This document shows positions 36,101 through 46,081 of a stretch of DNA of 64,000 nt, piece by piece. The DNA lies in NCBI RefSeq assembly GCF_964340395.1, contig NC_135564.1, forward strand, positions 23,975,387 to 24,039,386. Direction: 5' to 3'. Source of the DNA: Glandiceps talaboti. Its lineage: Eukaryota; Hemichordata; Enteropneusta; Spengelidae. The position numbers and the translations under genes were made by a program. Every line of letters starts with the position of its first letter. The stretch's first letter is position 1. The notes under the pieces were generated by a model, which saw only the letters and a list, made by a program, of their open reading frames with translations, made no database searches and was not told where the DNA came from.

Positions 36101-36820
36101 CGTAATATAAAATTATGTACAACAGAAAAAGAAATAAAAAAATTAGTATCTAAACCAACGTTTGTTACACAAAAAACTATAACTAAAGGATTGGTTGCTG
36201 TTGAAAATAAAAAGGAAAGATTAACTTTAAATCAACCTTTATATGTTGGGATGAGTGTTCTTGATTTGTCCAAAACTTTAATGTATGACTTTCATTACAA
36301 CTATACCAAAGAAAAATATGGTTCATTAGCAAAGTTGTTATTCACAGATACCGACTCATTAATGTATGAAATTCACGCTGTTGATCCCTACAAAGATTTT
36401 TATCAAGACAAAGACCTGTTCGATAATAGTGATTACTCATCTGAAAGTCCATACTATTTTGATTATAATAAAAAGATAATCGGTAAAATGAAAGATGAAT
36501 GTGCTGGTTTACCAATCACTGAATTTATTGGACTTCGAAGTAAAATGTATTCTTATATCACAGAAACTTCATCAACTCGAAAAGCAAAAGGAATGAAAAA
36601 GATAGTTGTTAAAAAGAATATTATTCACGAAGAATATAAGACTGTCCTTTTTGAAAATTTACAAATAAAACATTCCATGAATACTATACGATCAATAAAT
36701 CATCAGATCGGTAGTTATACAATCAATAAGACTTCTTTGAGTTGCTTCAATGATAAATGTTATGTTCTCGATCATCATAACACGTTAGCATATGGTCATG
36801 TTGATTTAGGTAAACGTTAG
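33173..36820 (+). pseudogene. polB: Polinton protein-primed family B DNA polymerase, broken in three frames
   Basis: This polymerase copies the linear Polinton from a terminal protein. N-terminal to the enzyme are two NP-x-T-x-R-M-I repeats (residues about 4-27 and 56-80). A Cys/His motif HFCRYC follows near 366, then a HNH-like knuckle VRDHCHITGKYRG near 538. Exonuclease motifs are YADFES near 421, GYDSHF near 578, and KTDVLLLTDVFE at about 35275. Polymerase motifs are YLDANNLYG (35565), KLMNNSVFG (36045) and TDTDS (36345). Two lesions break it. Near 35025 there is a frame change, with a stretch that appears missing compared with relatives. At the A-rich run 36004-36018 there is a one-base shift. 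All catalytic residues remain, so decay seems recent. Confidence 0.93.
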
Positions 36821-36855
36821 TAACTGTAAGTAATTTAGTACTTTTAAGTAAACTT

Positions 36856-37514
36856 TTAAGTTAGCTCGAGTTGAAATGAAATTGGCCAACCATTAAAATC
36901 TATTGGTTCGTTATTTTGATTAGTTATCCAAATTCGAAGATTAGTTATATTCATTTTCTTGATGGGTACTGGAACATTAGCAGGAAATGAATAAGTCGCA
37001 GGTTCTCCTATTTCACCCTTATTTTCCTGTATCGTTAAAATTTGTAAATAATTAGACCTTTTCCCATTGATGTAATTAGTAGGTGTATCTATAATATCAC
37101 AGTAGATTACGTATTCAGTCACAGGAAGAAAATCTGCTTTGTTTGGACTAATACCCAGTGAAATATATTCTTTCTCTTCAAAACCAAGTATTTTCACAAA
37201 ATTCTTTGGCTTTGAAAAGTCTACTTTAACGTTTTCATCTGTGTTTTTCCTGTTGGTAAAATTTTCTTAAAATTAATCAATTTTGATCTACCAATCGCTT
37301 GCGATAATGTTTCTACATTGTAATTACCTGGTTCTACTTTTTTAACTGACGTTTTTTTATCAACGGTAAAAGCAATTTCATTGTTTTCTTTCGTAATATT
37401 ATACCAAGAATTATATAGTTTACACTCCAACAATCGTATCTGTGAATAACCAATCAACGTTTCTGTAAAACTGATAGTAATATCATTAGATTTTTCGTTT
37501 ATATACAACTTCAT
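36856..37514 (-). pseudogene. putative Polinton capsid-like (jelly-roll?) protein, frameshifted
   Basis: Two minus-strand frames, 37514-37221 (97 aa) and 37197-36856 (113 aa), meet with only 23 bases between them and read as one protein of about 215 residues with a frame break. The first has IRLLECKLYNSWYNITKEN and a PGNYNVETL stretch. The second has LGI, YCDIIDTP and ends DFNGWPISFQLELT. Beta-rich proteins with these features accompany polymerase B genes in many invertebrate Polintons, and I suspect a minor capsid role. It is the only minus-strand gene of the cluster and its end lies 36 bases from the end of the polymerase. Function is inferred. Confidence 0.5.
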
Positions 37515-37557
37515 TGTTTTTAATAGTATAGTATATATAATATATAAATATTATAAT

Positions 37558-38557
37558 ATGCCATCAAATTTTGGACTAGGTATGATAACACCACAAGGAT
37601 ATGCACTTAATGATCTCAGAGATGTTAACGTATCAAATTTATCCGGACGACATAATAATAAAGATTTTATTTTAAGATGGAAAAATGAAAAGAAAATATA
37701 TAATATAGAACCAGCGGCAGTTCAATCACACGAACATACCAATAATTTAGTAGACCTAAATGATGTAGATGAGACAATCGAAGAATGTAGCGTATCAAAA
37801 CATCATGTACCATTTGGTTTTGCGTATAGCAACAGAGCTGCTACGTTCTATGCTTTTGAATTACCACGAGATTTTATTGAAATGCTTGAAAAGCCATTAA
37901 CTATTGATCATGGTTTAACTGATCGAGTTCCTTATGTGTTGGTTTATAATGATAATAATAAGACATTTAATTTAGCTGATATCAGACACTATTTACCAGA
38001 ACCAGATCCTAGACTAGACCTGTTGAATCCCAAGCTGCATTTAAAAATGAATGAGACAACAACAATAGTAAATAATGACAATATTTTTAGTAGAATTATG
38101 AATTCAGGGGAATGGTATTGTAATTATAACATTAACAAAGGAACTATTCAGTTTTTTTTATGATGCGCAGTTTAAAACATTAGGTTTAAAACCTATTGAT
38201 GATGAGGCTAAACTAAAAATGTTTACTGTTAATGATGCGATGACAGATGATATGAAGAAAGTAACCAGTGGTACTATTATTATTAAATGTATTAAATTAA
38301 ATACTGAGGATGAATACGATACTCTTTTAGATTGATTTGCAATAAAGTGTGACCGACGTACATTATTAACTATTGAAATTCATATTGAGAACGAGAATAT
38401 TAATGTTACTTTTACAGAAAATAAAGTGTCATCTAAATTAGCAGAAGCATTACAAGAAAATGAAGTGTTATATGCATTAACACAAGGGTTAAAGTTTCTA
38501 GATATCAAAACAATAACTTTGAAACGTATGATTCTTATAGATTTTAAAGTATTTTAA
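37558..38557 (+). pseudogene. Polinton protein with LNDLRD start, frameshift and internal stop
   Basis: The first frame (37558-38163) begins MPSNFGLGMITPQGYALNDL. After a frameshift in the T-run near 38155 the protein continues (FFYDAQFKTLGLKP...) to an in-frame TGA at 38333-38335, then on to TAA at 38555. The intact protein would be about 330 residues. The start LNDLRDVNVSNLSG...FILRWKNEKKIYNIEP has the pattern L-x-D-L-x-D-V...G...L-x-Y/W...K-W/I, seen at the start of trimeric fibre-like virion proteins. The neighbour at 38585 begins the same way. A virion attachment role is inference only. Confidence 0.55.
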
Positions 38558-38584
38558 ATAGATTAATTATATATAAACATAATA

Positions 38585-39172
38585 ATGACCACAACATTAA
38601 ACTCTCGCAGCTTATCTCTCAATGATCTTAGAGATATTAAATTTAAGAAACCAATCACAGGTGTTAAATATTACTTAGAATATGAAAATAATATGTTTAA
38701 ATTAAAGCCGATTCCTCCTCCAAAACCTAAAACAGAAGAAAGAGGAGAAGAAATTGCAATAATTGTATTAAACCGTAAAGAAATTGTTAGACTATTTGTA
38801 CTTGAAAGTTTTCATTCAATAAATACAGATAAAGTAACTTTTAGTCAACGAGGAAAAAGTTATCACATTCTACCAGGAAGTTATCACATTCAACATTTTC
38901 TAGCATCCAATGATAATTTTAAAAAAAATGATGATTATATCAAAATATATAAAATTGAGATAGAATTCGAAAATCATAAACTAGTTTATTCAACATATGC
39001 TGTAAATAAACATATGATATCATCATCTAGGACTTGGTTACTTAATGTTAAAAAAAGGTCTAGAATCTATACTTCTTTTAAATATTTATGGGACTATCAA
39101 CACTATTCTACCTGGAAATCCACTTTGATTATCAAACCTCTTAAAAATAATATTGTTACTTTTGTAAACTGA
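38585..39172 (+). CDS. second LNDLRD-start Polinton protein, 195 aa
   Basis: The frame is intact and starts 27 bases after the preceding pseudogene. It opens MTTTLNSRSLSLNDLRDIKF, then KYYLEYENNMFKLKPIPPPK, a proline-rich hinge (about residues 45-60), and a beta-rich body with YHILPGSYHIQHFLASND near 100. The end is basic. The LNDLRD module is shared with the upstream gene while the bodies differ, as in paralogues with a common assembly head and different tips. I do not recognise a named family. Confidence 0.55.
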   Translation: MTTTLNSRSLSLNDLRDIKFKKPITGVKYYLEYENNMFKLKPIPPPKPKTEERGEEIAIIVLNRKEIVRLFVLESFHSINTDKVTFSQRGKSYHILPGSYHIQHFLASNDNFKKNDDYIKIYKIEIEFENHKLVYSTYAVNKHMISSSRTWLLNVKKRSRIYTSFKYLWDYQHYSTWKSTLIIKPLKNNIVTFVN

Positions 39173-39311
39173 TAATACACTGATTCTCTTCTAGCTGGTT
39201 ATATCGTTTGTTCGATTTAATTATCAAAAAATAATAGTAAATATAGTAAATATGTTTACTATTTTATATGTTTACTATTTTATATGTTTACATATATAGT
39301 AATACCACAAA

Positions 39312-39779
39312 ATGATTGACCAAGTTACCACAAATATTAAAACGATACAAGACCTACTCGATTATCTTACACGAGTATGTAGTGCGTATAGACGTTCTTA
39401 TAAATTAATAAGTCGTGTTAATAAAGGAATACTTATTACTAGTGGGATTATTTCAGGAGTTGGTGCATTAGCTGCTGTTCCAGCGATTCCAGTTTTTATT
39501 AGTTTATTAGCAGCTGTTCCAATAGTTGTTACAGTTGTCAACCAAAATTTAAAATTATCGGATAAAGTATCACGATTAAAAGTACAATATAAGAATTTCA
39601 AAGAATTACTAACATATACGCAAGCAAATATTTACTCTCAAGCACCTCAGGAATTTATTCAGGAAGTATTCATGAAGTCTCTCGAAATGCAAAAAGCTGC
39701 CAATTATACTCCACCATTAGAACGTTATTTAAAGTATTATAAACTGAATGGTTATTCAGATACGAAGTCAATGAAATAA
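39312..39779 (+). CDS. small Polinton membrane protein, 155 aa
   Basis: An intact frame. Residues about 38-78 form two adjacent hydrophobic segments (ILITSGIISGVGALAAVPAI and PVFISLLAAVPIVVTVV) separated by a proline. Before them is an amphipathic N-terminus and after them a charged helical stretch (LSDKVSRLKVQYKNFKELL). It looks like a hairpin membrane insertion protein or a small-virion membrane-active protein. Family is not named. It lies between the LNDLRD genes and the integrase on the same strand. Confidence 0.55.
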   Translation: MIDQVTTNIKTIQDLLDYLTRVCSAYRRSYKLISRVNKGILITSGIISGVGALAAVPAIPVFISLLAAVPIVVTVVNQNLKLSDKVSRLKVQYKNFKELLTYTQANIYSQAPQEFIQEVFMKSLEMQKAANYTPPLERYLKYYKLNGYSDTKSMK

Positions 39780-39925
39780 TAGTTAAATAATAAAAAAATA
39801 AAAAAATAAAAAAATAAATAATGAAATAATAAATAATGAAATAATGAAATAATAAATAAATAATATATTTATAAATTTACTAATAATGTTTACTAATATA
39901 ATATATATATATACTATACTATACT
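39780..39925 (+). repeat. low-complexity AAATAA/ATATAT spacer
   Basis: A/T-only simple repeats between two Polinton genes. It ends in three TATAC units directly before the integrase start, so small TATAC stretches also occur inside the Polinton. Confidence 0.8.
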
Positions 39926-40963
39926 ATGGACCAGTATTTGCGAGACTTGTATTATAATTCTGATTTAGCATACAGCAGCATCACAAAATTGTGGCGTAAA
40001 ATCAAAGCAGACAACAAAAAAATAAAATATAAGGAATTGAAACAATGGTTAGAAGAACAAGAAGTTTACACTATGCACAAACCAGCGATTAAAAAGTTCC
40101 CTTACTGCAAAGTAATTGTTTCTGGAATTGATGACCAGTGGCAAGCTGACATTGTAGAGATGAATACTATGCCCAATGACCAGAGTAAGAATCAGGGTAA
40201 CAAAGATTATCGTTACATCCTGACTGTTATCGATGTGTTATCGAAGTATGCCTGGGCGATACCACTCAAGTCAAAACGTGGTATTGAAATGGCTGACTCC
40301 TTTGAGTTAATTTTTAAAGACCGTGAACCGAATAAAATACAGTTTGATGAAGGACGGGAATTATACAATAAGCATGTTAAAGATCTCTTTGAAAATCATG
40401 AAATTGAGTGGTTTAGTACATGGTCAGATAAAAAGGCATCTGTTGTCGAGCGTTTTAACAGGACACTTAAATCACGTATGTATAAATATTTTACTGATAA
40501 ACAAACTAGAAATTGGATCGACGTACTAGATCGATTAGTGGATGGTTATAACAATACCTACCACAATTCAATCCACATGACTCCGAAGGAAGCATCATTA
40601 CCAAAGAATGAAAATATCGTTTGGTATAATTTGTACGGTGCTTATCTCACTGTTGAATATGGAACTCCGAAGTTTAATATCGGTGATACCGTGAGAATTT
40701 CCAAATACAAGAACGTGTTTGCCAAAGGATATCTACCAAACTATACGCGTGAACTTTTCAAAATCAAACAAATTATCTTTGGTCCCGTTATTGTTTGCAC
40801 TCTGGAAGATTTATCAGGTGAAGACATTGAAGGCATGTTTTATGAACAAGAATTATCAATTGAGCGCATGCATATTATGACTAAGGAATCGAAACACCAT
40901 CCAAAGGAATATAAAATTGAAAAAATATTACGTAAGAAACAAGCGACCTATCGGTCAGAATAG
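39926..40963 (+). CDS. int: Polinton retroviral-type integrase, chromodomain split off
   Basis: The 345-residue frame has an N-terminal helical region and the catalytic core: WQADIVEM near residue 72, IQFDEGRELYN near 134 and KASVVERFNRTLKSRM near 172. D, D and E are all present, with 33 residues between the last two by my count. A C-terminal SH3-like region follows (YGTPKFNIGDTVRISKYK near 250), then EYKIEKILRKK, the first strand of a chromodomain. The frame then runs into an insertion and stops at 40963; the rest of the chromodomain lies at 43312-43409. Integrase inserts the linear element into host DNA; the chromodomain would direct it to modified histones. Confidence 0.92.
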   Translation: MDQYLRDLYYNSDLAYSSITKLWRKIKADNKKIKYKELKQWLEEQEVYTMHKPAIKKFPYCKVIVSGIDDQWQADIVEMNTMPNDQSKNQGNKDYRYILTVIDVLSKYAWAIPLKSKRGIEMADSFELIFKDREPNKIQFDEGRELYNKHVKDLFENHEIEWFSTWSDKKASVVERFNRTLKSRMYKYFTDKQTRNWIDVLDRLVDGYNNTYHNSIHMTPKEASLPKNENIVWYNLYGAYLTVEYGTPKFNIGDTVRISKYKNVFAKGYLPNYTRELFKIKQIIFGPVIVCTLEDLSGEDIEGMFYEQELSIERMHIMTKESKHHPKEYKIEKILRKKQATYRSE

Positions 40964-43311
40964 CTCCGCTGTTTTTTTTTTTAATTTAATTTTTTATTTT
41001 GGTGACACGTAGAAGTGGTTCAGTTCTTCAGCTCTTCACTATGCAGTTTTGTTTTAGCGATGCAATAAAGTGGTTAGTGGTTCATATGATGTCTCACTGT
41101 AAAACACATTTTACACAGAAGTTGGTAATGTATTGTACTTTTATACCATAGTCACCATTTTATAACAAAAATCTACTGTTATGAAAAATTGCACAAAATC
41201 TCAGAAAAAAAATGACTGGGAAATGCACACAAGAAAAAGGAAAAAAAAGGAGGATTTTGAGGTTGGCTATAAATAATTCCATTGTCTTACAGCTTTAACC
41301 CTGGGAAATTTTAATGATGAATGAAATAAACTAGGGATCTAAAATAATGTTGAGGCAATTTGAATTTCAATTTTCTAACAAATTTACCAAGTCAACAACA
41401 TTCAACTTGTACAAGTTGTAGTAGATATATATAGGGAAGAAATGTATTAATCGCCATCTTAGTTTCCGGACGGCGACAATCCCCGCCAAGTACCCGAAAG
41501 AGAGTCATTCTGGCAGCCATACGTTACAGTGGTAACACTCGTTCATGTTCTATTACCTTTCATAAAGAAAACACAACGAAATGGTTGAAGTGATCTTTTT
41601 TTTAAATTTCTTTTCATCACAACAACAAAATCTGCGTGATCAAAAGTGTTGTAAACTAAACCAGAAAGAATTATCGGACTGGCTAAACTTCCCGATGAAC
41701 TGGAGTAAGGTCCAAGTAAGCCTCGATAGTACGCGAGAAAATCGTCTCAAACTAGCGATACAACTTTCAAAATATAACTTGACATGTCTTCATTTGTTAG
41801 ATTTATACAATTCAAGACGCGTTTTCACTCGAAAACAACAATTCTGTGAATAATGACACTCTGAACGCAGCGATTTCTCGGACGATGTTACCACTGTAAC
41901 GTATGGCTGACAACGACTTGCTTCCGGGTTAGTCCCTCGTGCATCCGGGTACCTGGGGTTGTCGCCGTACGGAAACTAAGAAAGATGGAATTTACAGTGT
42001 TTCTTGTGACCGGCGCGGCGCCTGTCAGCAGACTCGGCCATTTTTTTCATCATTCCATTGTATTTAAACCTTGTACTTGACATTTCGCAATATTTATAAT
42101 TCTCAACAAAATACCTCAACATGCCTCACTTCGCTCGTACGTACTCAAAGCAGCCCCCCGCGGTGCGGTATGATCACTGATGACATGACGAGAGAACCTT
42201 TTCGGATTTACATGTAAAACGGGGAAAGATACGCAAAACATAATGCAAAGTCTGAAGCCAAATTAAAGTTGTGATTATTTTAATTATTTTTACTTGCCAA
42301 ATATTTGCATTTTGGAAATGGCAAGACACGTTCATGTCGTTTAACTTGACATGTGAACTGTCGGCCAATAAACAAAATTTGGTTGATTCACAGTCCGCAG
42401 TTAGACTGCTCTTGCATAACTTCAACCGCATGCCTTCCTTACGCAAGTTGTCTTAATTCTGGTTCACTGTCACTCCAAATTGCACGACAATATAGAATTA
42501 ATCACAAGTTACATGTTATCTGAAAACATCACATTTTTATAGTGGGTCTGAAGTGAGATTTTAGTGAGTACCAAGAACATCCTGTGTTGTTACTTGCTGT
42601 GGAAAATCGCCCGGTCAAATGAGGTCAGCTTCAGCTTCTGGTCGAATCAGGATAGAGTATGCAAATAATGACGTTGCGGACTGGCTGATTATGTAGAAGG
42701 GGTGCAGAATTTGGATTTTAAGTTTACAACCCTGTTTCGAATAAACGCTTGTCACTTCATGCATTTGGGCGCCCAATGCGTAGAATTATGACTATAGCAC
42801 ATATTACATTGCTTGTTTGACGTCAATAGTGTCTTTTGAAAAGTGGCAGTTTACTTAAAGTCTCGTCGACTGATTTCCAATATGGCGTCGGTCATTATGC
42901 TCATTAACATATTCATTTTTTTTTCAAATTACAAAAAAAAATCATAAAAAATAAAAATGAAGATGTGCTGACTTGAAATTAACAAACCTGAGTAAGCTAC
43001 CCCCTGCGCATCAACACACCAGATATCAAAGCAATCTGACAATAAGTTTTCACGGAGATGATGAAAATGACATTTTATGAAAAAAAATCATAAAAATTGA
43101 AAATGGCATAGATCAACTTGGCATGAACAAATCTGAATAGCCTCCCCCCAGGGAACATGCACACCAAATATCTAAGAATACTGACTGTCACTTTCGGAGA
43201 AAATAATGAAAATATAAAAGTTTGACGGACACCTATGATTCACTCTACTCTCTATACTCTATACAACCTATACCTAAAGCTACGCTTTCAGCTTTCGCTG
43301 ACAGCAGAGCT
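40942..43311. mobile_element. 2.37-kb insertion inside the integrase chromodomain
   Basis: The insertion separates EKILRKK from KIKGHEYALVKWLGY. Near its ends are AGCTCCGCTGT (40962-40972) and ACAGCAGAGCT (43301-43311), inverted with one mismatch. Inside are a MITE-like inverted repeat (41458-41984) and, near 42900-43310, a dispersed-repeat type with two related halves (near 43010-43090 and 43120-43210). No transposase frame is recognised, so it is non-autonomous or a nest of fragments. The exact left edge is uncertain by about 20 bases. Confidence 0.65.
41458..41984. mobile_element. MITE-like element with 90-bp inverted ends
   Basis: CTTAGTTTCCGGACGGCGAC at 41458 and the sequence ending near 41984 are reverse complements with a few changes. 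Both arms run through GGTACCCGG-like stretches to GCCATACGTTACAGTGGTAAC. The interior (about 340 bases) holds a 90-codon frame (41581-41853) without a known domain. It is nested within the larger insertion. Confidence 0.65.
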
Positions 43312-43409
43312 AAAAAATTAAAGGCCATGAATACGCATTGGTAAAATGGTTAGGATATGACGATAAATTTAATTCTTGGGAACCGATTGAAAATATTAAA
43401 AGAATATAA
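43312..43409 (+). pseudogene. separated C-terminal half of the integrase chromodomain
   Basis: The frame reads KIKGHEYALVKWLGYDDKFN, then SWEPIENIKRI and a stop. It is the typical second half of a chromodomain, with the aromatic VKWLGY and SWEP signatures. It lies 14 bases before the next Polinton gene, where an intact integrase would have ended. Confidence 0.85.
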
Positions 43410-43422
43410 TGTATAGTACATC

Positions 43423-43788
43423 ATGTTTGGAGAACATAACATCACAAAATTTTTAAACAAGTACAAAGAAGTCCTTGGTTTTAATGTAGAGCTAGAATGG
43501 GACAACTTGAGAAGGAAAAATATGCATGTATTAATTATAAATACAGGGGTAAACTTGAAAGATCAAAATTTATACCAGATTATTTTAGCTTTTTGTAAAG
43601 AAGTCGAAAAAAAGATTTTTTTTAAACGTATTGAATTCTTAAGTTTATTTCCTGACTCAGAGGACAATCAAGAAGTTAAATATTTGAATGAATACTGGGT
43701 TCTTAAATTAATACAAGATACTAGGAACAGACGTATATTTCAAGATAATTATGGAAATTTATATAGTTTTTTATATAGAGTTACTTGA
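43423..43788 (+). CDS. Polinton small protein of unknown function, 121 aa
   Basis: An intact frame beginning MFGEHNITKFLNKYKEVLGF. It has mixed alpha/beta character with no recognised motif, rich in Lys, Asn and aromatic residues. It starts 14 bases after the integrase end and stops 4 bases before the next start, consistent with compact viral-style packing. I cannot assign a function. Confidence 0.5.
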   Translation: MFGEHNITKFLNKYKEVLGFNVELEWDNLRRKNMHVLIINTGVNLKDQNLYQIILAFCKEVEKKIFFKRIEFLSLFPDSEDNQEVKYLNEYWVLKLIQDTRNRRIFQDNYGNLYSFLYRVT

Positions 43789-43791
43789 AAA

Positions 43792-45235
43792 ATGTGGTCA
43801 TTAGGATTACCATACTCGAAGTTAATGAAAAAAACAAAACTAAAACAGCCACCTTCAGAATCATTGGAGTCGCAGCAGTCGCAGGAACCGCAGGAACCGC
43901 ACTTGCTGCATTCGCTTAACTTTCCAAAACCATTTACTTTAGCACAAAATACTAACTATGCACTACATCAACCATTTGATAGTATAATGTCCGTGGATAT
44001 ACAAAACATACTAGTCAACATGGTTGTTTATGTAAGTGAAACTGATCGATTCAATATAAAATTGAGAGATATATTCAAAAACTACATATTAATTCATTAT
44101 AATGCAGACAGTGCCAACAAATGGTTGAATGGTCCAAATATGCATTACTGGGATCAACAATTGAATTTTGCTGTTTGGTTAGCTACGACCGGATGCGGTG
44201 TTAGTATTCACGATCATCTGTATAATAATGATATTCCAAAACAGATTGAATCATTTTTTAGATTTCACGTGTACTTTACTATAAGAAGAATATTGAATGA
44301 ACTTTCTTGCCCACTACCTGATGACCCCGACACTTTTAATAAAGTCGATAATTTATATGATGTATCGTCTTATCATAGAATATGCGATGAATTCGGATTA
44401 GATTTATAATACAGATTTCAGATTCACATATGACACATCAGGAAACAATGGTATAGGTTTCGGTTATGAGTGGTGGAAAAAAGCATATATAAAAGATATC
44501 CAATATAAATATCAAAATACAATGGTTGAAAACCCTGATGCTCCAGATGAGGCGCGCAGAAGTTGTCATTGGTATAAATTTCAAAATCCTGATTATAAAC
44601 AATATAATTATTTTGTTTTACCAAACAGCACAGGTTTTACGCAAGCAGGTTTAGGACGATTAAATCGATCGATCGAATCTTATGTATATTGCGTGTTAGG
44701 AAGTCAAGCAGACACGCGAGTAAGTATAGCAAACTCTGGTGGTGCTGGTCAAGAAACGAGACAAAAAATGATTTCATTACTCGAGGATGAGACGAGAGGC
44801 ATTAATGAGGATGATAGTATACCACGTTATCAAAATGTAATTAATGCAACGAGGTTAAAGTTAGATCTAGCCATTTCTCCTTCTTTATGGTTAATCCCGA
44901 GTAAAATTATTATAAATTTGAATACGAATGTGGCGGGTTATAACAATTTCTTACAACAAGCGACAGAAGATATGAAGTTCGGTTATAACAACATAAATAA
45001 TGACGTAAAAGAATCAGCATTAAAAGAAATGGAAGGTCATGATGATCCAGTAGAACGACTAGATGCGACAACAGGTGTAGCAGAGCAAGCAGCTGAAGCA
45101 GCAGTAACACCAGAAGTGGTAGCAGCGCCAGCAGTCGAAGCGGTAGCAGCGCATGGCGAGCATGAAATTGTTCATGAATATTCAACGATGGGAATAATAG
45201 TTGGGATAATATTTTTATGTTACTTATTTATATAA
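43792..45235 (+). pseudogene. conserved Polinton protein with C-terminal membrane anchor, one frameshift
   Basis: Frames 43792-44409 and about 44411-45235 read as one protein of about 480 residues broken by a single frameshift near 44405. The order is a Gln/Pro/Ser-rich N-terminus, a helical region with HYWDQQLNFAVWLATTGCGV and FFRFHVYFTIRRIL, then after the break GFTQAGLGRLNRSIESYVYC. A QADTRVSIANSGGA stretch and SPSLWLIPSK...VAGYNN follow, then an Ala/Val/Glu linker (45090-45165) and a final membrane segment GIIVGIIFLCYLFI. Similar proteins accompany Polinton polymerases in cnidarians and other invertebrates. A structural or virion-membrane role is inferred. It is not a recognisable double jelly-roll capsid by eye. 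Confidence 0.6.
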
Positions 45236-45253
45236 TATTATAGTATTAGTAAG

Positions 45254-46081
45254 ATGGCTGACTTTGATCCTTTCGATATTAATCCTTTTGAAGATGAAAA
45301 TGTAGATGACCTTGGAGACCCTGGAGTAGACTTGGAAATGAGAGACTACGAACAATATTCGTTAGATTTTGAATTAATGGAGCAGGAAACATCATTCACA
45401 GACCCTACAGTTGACCCCGTTGGTCCCGCAACAGATCCCGTTGATGCTGGAGCTAAATTAACTGAATTAAAAAATAAAGTATTATTGGATACTATTGATG
45501 CAGTTATCAAAAAAAGTGGTGTGCCAGTTAATCGAACTGAATTACAATTAAATACATATGTAGGAAAGGATGGAGAGTTGTATGATAACATAAGAAACCA
45601 ACGGATTACAAGAAACGGTAAACTTTTAGCTAAAAGTACAATAAAAAATAAAATTGGTACTGCAGCTGCTAATAGACTTTTCGAGGATACTGCTGTTAAC
45701 ACTGCTGCTGCGACTATCGGTCCGTTGTTACCATTAAATGTGGATGAAGTTGAAGCAGTTGAAGCTATAGATTTAACACCATCAATGGTTGGACAATTAA
45801 GGGACTATCAAGCCTACCTCAGAAGAGACACTGTAGGTAATAAAGATGAAATCAGTAAGGTTGAAAACAAAATTGAAGAATGGAACGAACTCAACCCTGA
45901 ATATACAATCATGCGTAAAGAAATTGATACAGCAGTCAAGAGTTTAGAAGATTTGTATGATAGAAAAAAAGAATTGGAAAACAGACAAAAAATCGAAGAA
46001 TTAATGCAATATGAAATTTACTATACTATATACTGTACAATACTATACTATGATATTCTATACCTATACTATAGTATATAG
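45254..46081 (+). pseudogene. acidic coiled-coil Polinton protein running into the right arm
   Basis: It starts MADFDPFDINPFEDENVDDL, strongly acidic. A Pro/Val/Asp repeat follows (DPTVDPVGPATDPVDAG), then a lysine-rich middle (YVGKDGELYDNIRNQRITRN). A coiled coil comes last (about residues 195-255, KVENKIEEWNELN...KKELENRQKIEELM). After MQYE the frame enters TATAC satellite (IYYTIYCTILYY...) and stops at 46079-46081. The natural C-terminus is therefore missing or replaced. Function is unknown; an internal scaffold or tegument-like role would fit but is speculation. Confidence 0.55.

Larger units (their letters stand above)
32726..46011 (+). mobile_element. Polinton/Maverick gene cluster
   Basis: Protein-primed polymerase B and a retroviral-type integrase with chromodomain define Polintons, the large self-synthesising DNA transposons related to adenovirus-like and adintovirus-like lineages. 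Nine or ten genes are packed here, nearly all on the plus strand. No FtsK/HerA-type packaging ATPase with a Walker A motif and no adenain-type cysteine protease is visible. At least seven genes carry lesions. The right border coincides with the inner end of the right inverted arm, as expected if that arm is a terminal inverted repeat. The left border is lost at the Gmr1-like element. Confidence 0.88.

Noticed and set aside
44910-45185. Minus-strand Leu-rich frame opposite the Polinton membrane-anchored protein
   Set aside because: It is the antisense of an Ala/Glu/Val-rich linker.
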